From the NCBI GenBank assembly GCA_907165065.1, contig OU015524.1:36027295-36091294 (forward strand): a DNA stretch of 64,000 bases, given 5' to 3'. Made by a program: the position numbers and the translations under genes. The number at the start of each line of letters is the position of its first letter. Positions within the stretch are counted from its first letter, which is position 1. Of the stretch, positions 39,105-50,800 are shown one piece after another. The stretch is from Caprimulgus europaeus. Taxonomy: Eukaryota > Chordata > Aves > Caprimulgiformes > Caprimulgidae. Under the pieces are notes generated by a model. The model was not told the origin of the DNA. It did not search any database and was given only the letters and a program-made list of their open reading frames with translations.

Positions 39105-40190
39105 GCCCCCCAAGTATTGTGTCTGGTGAGGGACCTGTTTCAATGCTTAATCACCTTACAGTTCGGAAGTCTTCCCTAGTGTCTGACCTGAATTTCCCTC
39201 ACTACAGTTTAAGCACATTTTATTTTTTCTTTATCTCAAATAAACAAGAAGAACAATTTGTTTCTATCCTTTTCACAGCAGTCTCTATGTACTTGAAGAC
39301 TGCTCTCATGTCTCCCCTCAGTTCTCTCTTCCCTAAATGAAACAAACCTCATCCTTTCAACCTCAGAGGCCAGATTTTCCAGGCTTTTGATCATCTTTGC
39401 TGCTTGCTGCTGGCTCATAGATTTCTTAAAATGGGCTGCCCAGCCTGAGGATAATGGTCCAGATGAGGTCTTGACAGGGCTAACTGGGAGAGTTACGATG
39501 CATGCTTTTAAGGTGTGTTACACACTTTTATGCACCCTTCATTATATTCAGTTTGTGATTGACCCAATCTCCTTACCATTTTGCCCAGAAAGGCCATCTA
39601 ACTGTTTGTTTCCCATCTTTCAATCATGCAAATAGTTATTTCAAAGGACATTACTTTGTGCTTGTTCTTATTGAAACATATTTTATTTATTTAGTATTTT
39701 AATAATAAAACATGATTTTTTCCCCATCATCTAAATCACTAGCAAAAATGGTGAAAATACTAATTTAGGAAAAGACCTTTCTAAACACACTTAATACAAT
39801 AATCTGTTTTGACAGAGCAATATTAATAACTATCCTTTGAGTACAGTTTTCTAACCAGTTTTCCATTCACCATGTTATTAGATTTACTATACCATATATC
39901 CCAAGCTGCTTATATAATCTAAGACCAAATTAAGACAGACCATTTACTATTTCTCCAGTATCCACGTGGCGAATTACCATGTTATAGAAGGAAATTAGAT
40001 TAGTGCTATGCCACTCATTCTTTTTAAGTTCGCCCTGCTATTTACTTATTACCCTGTGGCCTTCATTGTTTAAATACCTGTTTTGAAATTCTTCCAAGAA
40101 CTGAAGTTCAGTTAACCTATCTCTTTTTTCAAGAGGGACATTATGTTTCTTTTTTTGTGAAACCAGGGAGAATGACATAAGGTTGCCTTT
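39105..40190 (-). mobile_element. ancient CR1-type LINE, RT to C-terminal region, highly diverged
   Basis: Read on the minus strand, this follows the CR1 ORF2 layout without an open frame. From the high-coordinate end, it includes the segment matching the CR1 stretch about entry into the RT (gaactgaagttcag at 40100), then the finger region (gaaggaaattagat near 39986; ttttctaaccagtt near 39847). Next comes an FNIFINDLDD-like remnant at about 39725-39760, and the C-terminal region at 39240-39480 (words such as gcctgaggataatggtccagatgagg and tctcatgtctcccctcag, cut here only as anchors). Divergence is high, with many small indels. It resembles ancient CR1 lineages shared widely by reptiles and birds. 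No tail repeat is visible at the low-coordinate end, so the exact 3' limit is unclear. Both ends are approximate. Confidence 0.75.
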
Positions 40191-43100
40191 GAAGAATCCC
40201 CTCAGCTCGCCTTGGTACAAGCCATGGCAGGATCAATACCAGAGGTGGTGGCAGAAGGGTACAGACAGACCAGGGTGGTTGCACTGAAGACTTTTCAGAT
40301 TTCACTGCTACATGTTTGAGACGCATACAAAATACAGCATAAAAAATACACTTCACTCTTGGCCTGCCCATGCTGAACATGCTTGACAAAACTGACTCTG
40401 CTGTCACTTACTATCCTATTCTTCTTTATAGCGTTAACCTCAACAACTAGCATTTTAAGCGATACTTTACACAGTCTGAGTGCCTTTCTTAATGGGATCT
40501 TAATGAACTGGCATCTCCTGGTGCAAAACACCTTGAACCTAGATAGGCGCAAGTCATTCCTCCCTGTACAGGTGCTCAATGTCTCTTGTCACACTGAGTT
40601 TTATAACTCCCCAGCTGGTTTCATGCTGCATGATTCCGCCTTTTCATCACTACAAAACACAGGTGCTATGTGCTTATTACTTTATCTATTCATTCTTCCT
40701 CATCATTCTGATAATATCAGTTTAATTCTTCATGCTACCCACCAGCTCCCCCCTCCCCTGCTGCATGAGACTGTGTCAATGATAAACTGGAAAGCGGCGG
40801 CAATGAATCACCCCAGCAGCTATGTTCACACCTCTTCTATAAAGCAGTTTGGGAGCGGCTGTGAACGTGCATCAACCTGTCTGTCTCTTACCGACATGGG
40901 TGACTTGTGGACACCTGCAGCCAGCCAGCAGCCAGCCTGCCTGGATATGCCGGTGCTGTGCAAACTCACTTTGGCTGCTCAGGCACAAAGGAGCTTGTGT
41001 GCTCCATTAGACACTGTCCCATTCTATCTGGGGCCATGGTTTCAGGTTCATTGTCTGCATAGACAGTGAATCTGGTCTTGAAGACAGCTTCGGTGCTCTT
41101 CCCACAGACAGGGTGGGAAGGTCTAATGGTTTCCTTGTGGTATTTGAATGTGCCTCTGTAGCTCATTTGGAAATCTATGAATGCAAGGATTCAGACCCGG
41201 TTCACCTCAAATTACTGATATGAAGCATTGAGTGACCACAGAAACAAAAAGTCATACAGATTAATTAAAATATAGACTAGCTGTATATTGTGACTTCTAA
41301 AAAATCATGAATGATCATTTTACTTTGTCTTCTACTAAATAGTTTTCTGCTTGAACATTTTCCAACTAATAATCCTTTCTTTAATGTAAGAATGTGCTGA
41401 ATCTCTGAAATTTTTTTTGAGGGAGGGATAGAGAACAGTTGTTGATTTTTGAACAGGATGAATATATTGAACATCTACGTCTTCATCCTCATAGATATTG
41501 CTGTAGTAGAGTGAGTTATGCTGGGCTGAAGAAAGGGGTTATAAGACGTGATACTGGCAGGAGAAAATAGGCAAAATCTTCATAATAACATCAAAACAAT
41601 TTCTTAAATGGCAACAAAAGAAAAAAGTTATGAGAAACGTTACTTATTTAATGGGTCCTTGGCCATCTTAAAAATTTGAATGAGTAATACAACTTCATTG
41701 CTTTCATATCAAGAGTCTAAGTATGAAATTAGTAAAGGGATCTTTTAGACCTGCCTGTGCAACCAAAGAGAACTTTGTAAAAATAAGATGCAAAGATTTA
41801 ACATTAAAGATATTTTGTTTTGCTTTTCTGCAGGTATAACAAAAATTGCTCTGCTGTACATTTTCTAACAAGCATGTCAGAATTCACATTTACTGTAGTT
41901 TTGTAGCTACAGAAAGATGTTCATCTCAATACAAGGATAACCCGGAGTGTATAGTGAAGCAGACTTGGGCACTTAATTACTGTTTTTCATTTGTCCCTTC
42001 ACAAATCCTCAGAGAGACTGGAATGTTCTATGCCTTGAGTTACAGTTTTTCATCTTTGGTTTTGCATCATATCACAGGGAATTTTCCGGTTCTTTTTGTG
42101 TTTTCTTGTCTTTGGTCCTAGGCTTTTCTAATCAAAGACTACTGAAGTCTCCAGTAAGGGGCATAAAATTTCAAACATGTGAGAAATACATTAGTATGCC
42201 TAAGCTCTTTGCTACAACTATGTGCATATATAATGTGTTCCCACCAGACTTACTCTTTCATTTCTGTGCTAACAGAAGAAAGAAATTGAGCAACTGCATT
42301 TCGTCATTTGTAATCTTTGAACTGCTCAGCTTTATGCCTGTATTGATACCGAGTGTCCAAAAATGCAAACAAGGATTTGATTGCTTCAATATAAAGGGAC
42401 TTTTCTTGACTACTCAGAACTCCAGACTACAAGATATGCTTACCTGCCTAAGGGCTGCAGGGCCAGATTTCTTCTGTACCAGATTTCTGTTGTCAAAATA
42501 ACTCAACCGATCTTATTATAAACTGTATTATTCCCTGAGGATGGGGGAAAAACTAAAGCCAATGGGAAGCTTGTTTACAGATCAGTCTAACATGAGCCAT
42601 TAAATGGTATAAACAGGCATCACACATAACCCCATCTCAGTCATTCAATCGATATGAAACTGCACTCATAATTAGAGCCTGTGAATGAACAAGATTCCTT
42701 CAGCCATTTCTTTTCTCATGGGTTTGGGAAATAGTAAGACTGTTTTTTTTCAAGAACCCATGCCAGCATCTATCCGATAAAAATAATTTTTCATTTTTTA
42801 TCCTTTTAATCACTTTTGTTGCTCCTTTGAGCTCTAGCAAAACAAAGGAACAACTAATTTAACTGAGCTTTCAAAGCTAAAAACAAATGAGTGCAGGGAT
42901 CCTCCAGTGGCTTCCCCAGCTCTGTTTTAAATATGTTGCAGAATGGCTCTCAAACCTCGTCTTGCTTTCCCAGGGTCCTCAGAAGACCTATTTAGCAGTG
43001 TCTATCAAATTTTGGGAAGAGAGGTAATAGAAATGCTAAAGGAGAAGAGAATAAAGGTAAGAGGCAGGAGAAAAAAGGCAAGGAAATGAAATCCAGGAGG

Positions 43101-45209
43101 GAAAGGGCAGACAAAGGCTATATCTAGACAAAGATTCCTTTAAGCAACTGAACTGAAGTTTTGGGATTATGTGCTGCAAAATCATGTCCGTATCTTTTAT
43201 CTTCTCACTAAGCCATTGAGATAGCAACTGACAGTCCACTTTCCCAACCCTTGGTTTCTCCACAGTAAATTGTTGACCTGCCTTCCTGATAGTCCTTTAA
43301 AAGGAAAAGGTATCATTTATGGAGAGATACATGCAACATTTTTCAAGTAGCAATTTTTTTTCCAAAAGTAATTAGAGACTACAGCATTGCTGCAGAACAT
43401 GGATTGGTATGAAAATAGACTACTTGTAAGCACATCTGCTCACAATAAATGCTGATCCCAGGCTTGAGGACAAAATGAGGGAACGCAGCAAGCACAGTTT
43501 CCAAGCTTCCAATTCATTGTCTGTGAGCAACAGCAGCAACTATTTGCCTGTCAGACTTCCACATGAATAAAGCATGATTGGGAGACACTCCTGATCCCCT
43601 CAGTTCTCTCTCTGTGGAGAATGAGAACCCTGTTCTTGAGTGCTAATTCAGTTTTCCCAGACAATCAGTCCACATGCAGGGGTTCAGGAGTCAGAAAAGA
43701 CTTTAATAGGTGTGCAATATGGTTTAAGACCCAAGAGGCTGAGCCGTCAAGAGCAACCAGCCATTTACTGAACTAAGAAAAAACAATGCTGAGGAAAGAT
43801 GCAGAAAGAGAAAAAGGGAAGGGGAGGAGAGCACTGAAGAAAAAAGTAAGTAATGAATTTTCATGTGACTGAAGCAAATGATTGGAGACCCAAGCTTCTG
43901 GGATCTCTTGTGAGCTTCCCTAATGACTGACTTAGTCTTTCTCCCCTTGCATTTGTTGCAGTTCCCAGTAGTATAATTTGCATTATGCCACTTACCTGTA
44001 AATAGTTGCAAGAGTTTTAAATAGTTGGAAGGAAAGTATCTGACAAGTGCCAAATACAGCCCTATTAGAGGCAATCAGACATTGCAGATAAAACTCACCT
44101 TCCTCCTTCAGTGTCCCTGGAAGTGCTTTGTAGCTGTGGCAAACTCACCAAAAGACTGGCTCCATGGCCCATCATTTCAGCTGGAGTTAAGGCACTCCAA
44201 AGCTATTTCTTATCTTTGCCTCTGACACAAATTTCTCTATGTCTTAGCTCCTGATTTATAGAATGGAAATGTTCCTAGCAGGCACATTACAAAGGTAAAT
44301 CCACTTCTGATGTGTTCACACAGTCCATGCAATGTTGTACTTGGGGAAAAAAATTCTGACCTAAACAGCGTCTTTGTGAGGCAGGAAAATAGATTCTCAA
44401 CCTGCTGCTCCTGTCCAGCACCTACATTCCTCACTACTGACACAGATTATATCTGTATCTAAAATTTCATGAGAGTGCATTAGAAAAAAGCTAGACAAGA
44501 CTAACACATACCAGAGACGGAAGTAATATGCACAATTATCTTGTTGGAAAAGAAAAAATAAACACAATTATCTGAATAAAACCAGAACTTGCAATACTTA
44601 GATAGGAGGCATACCAGTTTTTATTTGAACGAGTTACCAATTCAGTGCTCATATATCTACTTAAGCTGTCAAAACATTACATGCCGTGGAATATATTATA
44701 TATATTAGATGGGTCAGATTTAGGCCACGTCCTTCCCACATACAAAATCAGAGGTGGTTAAGTAGGGCACAGATTTTAAGCTTGTTCATGGCCTCCCATA
44801 ATCCTACTCTCAGCAAGTCCTGTAGTAGGAGCCAAAATGCAAACAGAAGGAATCAGAAGGAATAATTTATAATTTTTGTTGTTACTGCCTATCACCCTGA
44901 TGTTCGGAATGCTTTCAGAGCTCTGACAGGAGTCCTTAAACAGCCAATCGTGATAGGGAGCAGACGACTTAATTGTTTGACCACGTCTCACACTCTCCAG
45001 ATGTTGCCTGAGATTCTCATGTGCTTACTACATGTTGTCACCGTCTATCTACCGCTCTGTCACCCCACACACCAGATGTATTAGATTGACCTGATCTACT
45101 GCTCTGTAATCTGAAGACCAGCTGGCTCTTGTAGATGAGACTGTGGAAAAGGGAGGAGACTAGGCTGCTGTGAAGCAGATGCAAATTACATCTCAGCAGG
45201 GCTCAGTGT
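40191..45209. other. unique non-coding DNA apart from one unexplained open frame
   Basis: About 5 kb with no recognised gene or repeat. It contains the 188-codon frame at 40503-41069. The remaining frames, for example 131 codons at 42106-42501 on the plus strand, show no recognisable motif or exon context. Confidence 0.5.
40503..41069 (+). other. unexplained open frame, 188 codons from the first ATG
   Basis: The longest open frame of the window. It is open from at least 40383, but the codon there is TTG; the first ATG is at 40503, giving 188 residues and a TGA stop at 41067-41069. The translation shows no domain, repeat or motif I recognise and no clear signal peptide from the ATG. Cysteines are spread along it without obvious spacing. 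Local GC is higher than the surroundings (with CpGs near 40790-40880), which makes long chance frames likelier. It starts about 300 bp beyond the degraded CR1. It could be chance, a lineage-specific transcript or an unrecognised old repeat. I do not call it a gene. Confidence 0.2.
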
Positions 45210-46080
45210 TGAAAGTAAGTGTATAAGAAATAACCTACTGTGCTGGACCAGTATTCTGCCTCCACCAGTGGCAGCAGGCGATGCTATCAGGGCACGCATG
45301 CACTCTTGGCCACTGTCTCCCTACTATTCCTCCCATGTCCACAGTCATTGATTAAGGAATTCCTGTTCACTTTTTTTAATATACTATTGGACTGGTTTTC
45401 TAGGAGTTTCTAATTCCCTTGATTCTTTGCTGAAACTACCTGCCTCCAAAATTCTTGGCAATAAATTTCAAAACTCCACTGCCTATCCATTTTAAACCCA
45501 TATTCCACTAGTTTTAATGGGTGACACCTAGTTTTATTACTGAAGGATTTTGTGAATTAACAGCTCTGCATTCACTTCTTTGAGTGCCTCCACATTTCTC
45601 ACTGAGCTTTCTCCACTCAGAATTGAAGATTTAGCCCTTTAAGTGTCTCCTTTTAATGCTGTTGCTTGACATCTTTAATCACTTTTCTTGCCTTTCACTG
45701 CACCTTTTCTAACTCCACTATGGCTCCTTGTGATGTGAGGATCAAACTTCACAGAGTGCCCAAGATGTAAGTATGAGATTTTGTATTGCAGATAAATCAT
45801 GTTTTCTCTTCTGTTCTCAGTGTCCTTTCTGATGAAGTTTGACCTTTTTTTTTCACCCTTTGCCTGCCATTTATCTTAAGCTGATGACTTCAGGGAACTG
45901 CTGGTGATGATTGCTAGCTCTTTTCCCTGACATGTAACTGCCAGTTTCAAGTTCAGCATCCCATAAGCACAGTTTAGACTGTTTTCCCCCAACCCTATTT
46001 ACTTCACTTTTTTTTACACTGACACAAATTGGATACTTTTTTGTCCTCTTACTCAGCTCTGTGAGGTCTTCTGGAAAACA
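45210..46080 (-). mobile_element. ancient CR1-type LINE, C-terminal and 3' region, highly diverged
   Basis: On the plus strand it starts with a degraded version of the old CR1 3' segment (ctgtgctggaccagtattct, then ccaccagtggcagcag). It proceeds through the reverse complement of the ORF2 C-terminus (ttttaatgggtgacacctag near 45515; the agtgcccaagatgt block near 45755) and on to about 46080. The order is that of a CR1 inserted on the minus strand. No frame is open. The match is to old reptile-type CR1 3' ends and not to the young avian 8-bp-tailed type. It is 5'-truncated before the RT catalytic motif. Identification rests on the order of several diverged blocks, not on one strong match. Confidence 0.65.
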
Positions 46081-47484
46081 GGCCTACCAAAAGGCACTTT
46101 CCTCAGCTGCAACTGCAGCATGCAACTGCATGAGATCTCTCATGTGACTGGAGCACATGCAGCACACAAAGCACTTCACAGATACCCTGCAAAGAGGTGA
46201 CTCAGCACACGGGAGCATCTCTACTCCTACCTGAAGAGGTTCTTAGGTGCTGGTAGAGTAGCAAGTTGAAATACCGGCATGCTCAGTAGGGAATGCCTAT
46301 TTACATGACAGTAAAGTGTTCTTCAGCCATTTCTGTAATGACAAAAATATAAAATCCTTGCATTTGAGTGGTTATGATTTAATCTTTAGGGTCAAAAAAG
46401 GGAAAGAACTTCCTTGCCTGAACAGCTATGAGAATTTTGCAGCCTAGTGAAGACTTCACATACCTCATCCTTTGCTGACTTCTGTGTGCAGTGACAGCTG
46501 ATCTGTCTGTCCCTCTGACCATATGTTTTGCTCATTCAGTCCTTTGTGATCCATCTTTCATGTCAGGCTATTATTTTCTACAGGGACATCAGAAATAACC
46601 AATTCTCCTGCCATGAAAATAATAGCACACTAAATCTTTTTTCTAGGATGTGAAGTATGCTTCCTTTACCTTCCTGTGTCCTGGCTCTTCATCCTATCAT
46701 GGATTCAAATAACATTGTAGTGTAGTATCAAGAAGGCAAATGAATTTCAACTGTCATGACAGAGCCAGATTACCTCACTGTTTTCGAAATTTCCTCTATA
46801 GGAGACAGATTTAGCCATGAAAAATAGCAAATAAAGATCTGCAACTGGCCAGGGAAGACCCCCAACAAGGAATGTCAGAGACAGGAGACTCACGTTACAG
46901 TCTGTAAGAATCATGTGAATGGCTGTCAGAGCCAGAGTAGCAAACACCCTTTGAATCTTGAACTCTTGAATTTATGAGCTAAAATAGTAGTACACAAGCC
47001 AGTTGTTACAACGGGCTATGCTTTATGTGTGGCATGAACCTTGCTTCCCTTTTTCAAAACTTTGTTTCCAAAGCTTGTACTGAAACGAAATGCTTCAGAA
47101 ACAGACATATTTTGCAAGGAATCTTTCAGTCTACAGTAATGCATGTGAAAGATAGGTCAGTCTTCCAGTGCTCATCTTTAATTTTAAAAAAGATACCGCA
47201 GTAAGACTATACCAGAAAAGACAGATCGTATATTCTGCCTCAGATGGCCACTCCTAGAATCCCTGAAAACATCAGTAAAACATCAGTAAGATGACTTAGT
47301 CCATACTCTAAATTAGCATTTCCTAGAAAAAATTAGCTGTTTCCTTGAGAGCCTGTCTCTTCATGCCAGAAGGTTTCAATTAAACCTTCTCAGCAGGACT
47401 GACACCTGCTTCAAGGGCAAAGTCCCTCAGGCAAACAGTGTCAGCCACTTCCAGGACAGCAATAGCCTACTCTCAATTCTTGAC
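46081..47484. other. unique non-coding DNA, nothing recognised
   Basis: About 1.4 kb between two CR1 fragments. No gene, RNA or clear repeat is seen. Open frames are below 70 codons. Confidence 0.5.
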
Positions 47485-47875
47485 AGTGACATATGAGGAG
47501 AGGCTGAGAGAGTTGGGATTCTTCTACCTGAAGAAAGATGGCTCAGGGGGATCTTCTCAGTGCATGTAACTATGTGATGGTGGGGAGCAAAGAAGACAGA
47601 GCCAGGCTTCTCAGTGGTGCCCAGTGAAAGGACAAAAGGACACATACTGAAGTACAGGAAATTCTGTTTAAATACGAGAAAAAGCTGTTTTCACTGTAAG
47701 GCTGATATAACACCGAAACAGGTTGCCAAGGCAGATTGTGGAGTTTCTAACCTTCGAGATAACTGAAAACCTGATGGCAGCCTGTTTTATCTGACCCTGC
47801 TCTGAGCAGGGAGAAATGGACTAAACAGTTGACAGAGGCCCCTTCCAGCCTCAACCCTTCTCTGTGATTCTGTGT
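47485..47875 (+). mobile_element. CR1 LINE 3' portion, moderately diverged
   Basis: Plus-strand CR1 C-terminal region and 3' UTR. TATGAGGAGAGGCTGAGAGA at about 47491 corresponds to the YEERLRE block that follows the RT thumb. TGTTTTCACTGTAAGGCTGA matches the FFTVR block, and AACAGGTTGCCAAGGCAGAT the NRLPREV block. The 3' UTR (GACCCTGCTCTGAGCAGGG, then CCCCTTCCAGCCTCAACC) leads to a tail of TCTGTGATTCTGTG. Several small indels and stops mean no long frame survives. It is older than the 2.2 and 55.2 kb copies but much younger than those at 13, 39 and 45 kb. It is 5'-truncated at about 47485. Confidence 0.9.
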
Positions 47876-50800
47876 AAACACCCACAGGCTTGAAAATATT
47901 AAACTCATTGCCTTGATTCCTTGCAGATTTGTCACAGATTATACACGGGTTCAAATGCAACTCTCAAGCATGCATGTTTGGGATGGAGTGGGTTTACACC
48001 CAGATAACTCAGGAGAAGAAGAGCAAAAAAGTTGAAACACAGGCTGATAATTTATGTTTGGACATCTGGCTCTGTCACATGCTCTAAGGCTGACTCTCCA
48101 CCGGGAAGTGAAAGGCAAAATCCCCCAGCACCAGCAAAATAACTATTAAAGACCATGTCTCAGAAAAGAATTTGCACATATATTTGCCTACAGATTTTAG
48201 TGGAACTTGCTTAAGCACTCTGCTGAAATCAGGACAAAAATTCACTGATACTGACAGGCACTTCACCTCTACAGGGTGACCTACTTAATTACACTAATAC
48301 CTTTTAAGAGATTTATTCCTCTCCTGAGGTATGCATTTTTCCCTGGTGTTTTAGGAAAGCCTGTGACAGACATTATGATGTGTTAAGTGAACGGCTAAAG
48401 ATTCCAAATAGTCCCAGATAACAAAGAACACTTTTTTCTTTAATGTGCTTTAGAGAAGTAAAGTAAATATATCTGGAAATTTAAGAGCACCAGTTGAAGT
48501 GTTTATGAAGTTGTACATGAGCTATTTCATTGTAACAATGCTCAACTGTAATTCAGTGGTTCTATTTGCAAAATTTTTTGTCTTTTTTATGACTTGCTTT
48601 TTACTGGACTAGACAGTTTACTGTGCTGTGCCACTGTGGGTCAGACCGTCATGCTACAAACTGAGATCCACCTTTGTTGTTTCACATGGCAGCCCAGCTT
48701 CTTAGATTGTTCTGGGAGTCCTTTTCCACATGTATGAGTACAGACAAGTATCAGCCTCATTCACCCATCTTGAAGTCACACAGAGATTTTAGGCTAAGAG
48801 AAGTCCCTTTGAAGATACTTCAGTTGCCTAACCAAACCCATTAGCTTTTCATTTCCAGAAGAATGCAAAGATGTAACCACAGTACAAATATTGCTAATAA
48901 ACATACCAGAGCTTACTCCTCCCATCAGATAGCACTGAAAACAGTTGTCTCTCTAGCATGACCAAGGTTAGATGAGTTCAGCACCTGTTGTAGCAAAACT
49001 ATTGAGCATGTTTTTCTAAAGCAGGTGTTGAACTCCCTTGACCTTATTTCCATCAGCCGGACAAATGGACAACTGTTTTTCCTCAACAAAGAGGATGTGT
49101 GTCATCTTGACATACAGTAGTTTCTGTGATTTTGAGAAAGCCTAAGAGTAAACTCTGAAGTTCACAGCTTAATAATTTAAATAAAGTGAAAATCAGCCTT
49201 GAACTAAGCACCTTCTCCAAGCTAAACTTGAACTTTAAAAGGCTTGTGATTGATTAATTTACATGATGCCTCTTACAAGGACACCAGTTCTTATTCTCCC
49301 CATTCAGCTTTTTTTCCGCCATCTGGAAACCTATAGCAGACCTCTCCCTCAAACATCTCCAGTTGCACTTGTTTTTCAACCTCAACTACTTCTGAAATCT
49401 TTGGCACTCTCACTTGTGTAATACCATTCAGCACAGGGCTATTGCTTTCTATGAGATTTGTTTCTTGGATATTTATATTAGATAGGTTTTTCTTATTTCA
49501 CACCAGTTCTTCCAGGAAGGGTAAGTGAAGTTGTCCTATTTTGTAGGGTGTTGGGAGTGTGATAATCACATGCCAAGTAAGAAGATTTATCTGGGCAGAT
49601 GTTTTCCTTCTGATTTAGGCCTTCTTTCCTCCTAAGTTATAATCGTCTTACCCTTTCCAGAGGGAAAATATACCATGCTATATAATGGCTTTGAATGGAA
49701 GTTACTAACAGTGTTGTTCATGAGGCACTGCCCTTGAACTTTTTTGGTGATTTTTCAGATGCTTGGTTCAATGGACAAATAGTTACACGTTCCATTTACA
49801 GAGTGCTGACTTGTACTGGAAAAAAAACACATTTGAAAAGTCTACAGTTGTACACAGTTATGAAATACTTGTTTCCAAATAATTAAAATACATTAGCATA
49901 TATATGCAAGTATGAGAGTAGAAGAACTGCAAAGTGTACAGCAGTGTATAATAACATTCACATACAGACATAATAAAAAATAGTTAAACACAAATGCTTC
50001 TAAGATATCACAAGAACATAAATTCTGCTGCCAAAGCAGACAGTATTTTACTGAATAAAAATAATTAATGATATGTTATTTTTATTCTCATTCTTGTAAT
50101 TTTGTATTCCCCCTGCCCCTAACTAGCCATTTGATATACAAAAATGAAGTAATTTTAATTTCTTTGTTTAATTTCATGAATGCCCACTGTGAGCCATATC
50201 TAAAATTTGGTTCGTTCAGAAAAGACATTATCATGAGTGGGGAATTACAGTTGCATTTCAATAAAAAAAGGGGTATAAAGTTTGAACAATATATGGGCTG
50301 TCTGTTCCTAAGACTTTTCAAGATGTGCATCATGTGAAGAAATGAAATTGTTTCCTACATTGTGTATGTTCAGAAACAAAGGGAAGAAAATAGCCTTACA
50401 GTTTGTATATTGAACTGGAATTTGGAACATCAATGTAGCATGTGCAAAATAAATGCCTGCTTGCTTTTAGTGTTAACACTTGTAGACTGGAAAAGGTTAC
50501 TAAGCTTTCCCAAAAAAATGTATATACTGTTCCTGCTTTTGCCCATCTTTTTACTTTCTGGCATAAGAGCTAACTGTTTCAGAAGGGAGATTATTTTTAG
50601 AACTAATTGTGAGTAATTACTTTTAAATGAAAACATGTAAAAATATAAATACTTTACAAAAGAAAAACAATGTATATTTTAATATGGTGGACACTGGCAA
50701 TTTGTCATGCAGTGAGATTGTTTTTCTCCTGAGAAAGTAGTCTCTTTTTCAGGTACTTGACTGTTTTTACACTCAGTCTGTGGGTGTGTATGCTTACACA

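Noticed and set aside
48625..48800. Possible third ancient CR1 3' end (gtgggtcagaccg near 48638)
   Set aside because: Only one short word matches and the following sequence does not keep CR1 order, so I cannot support it.
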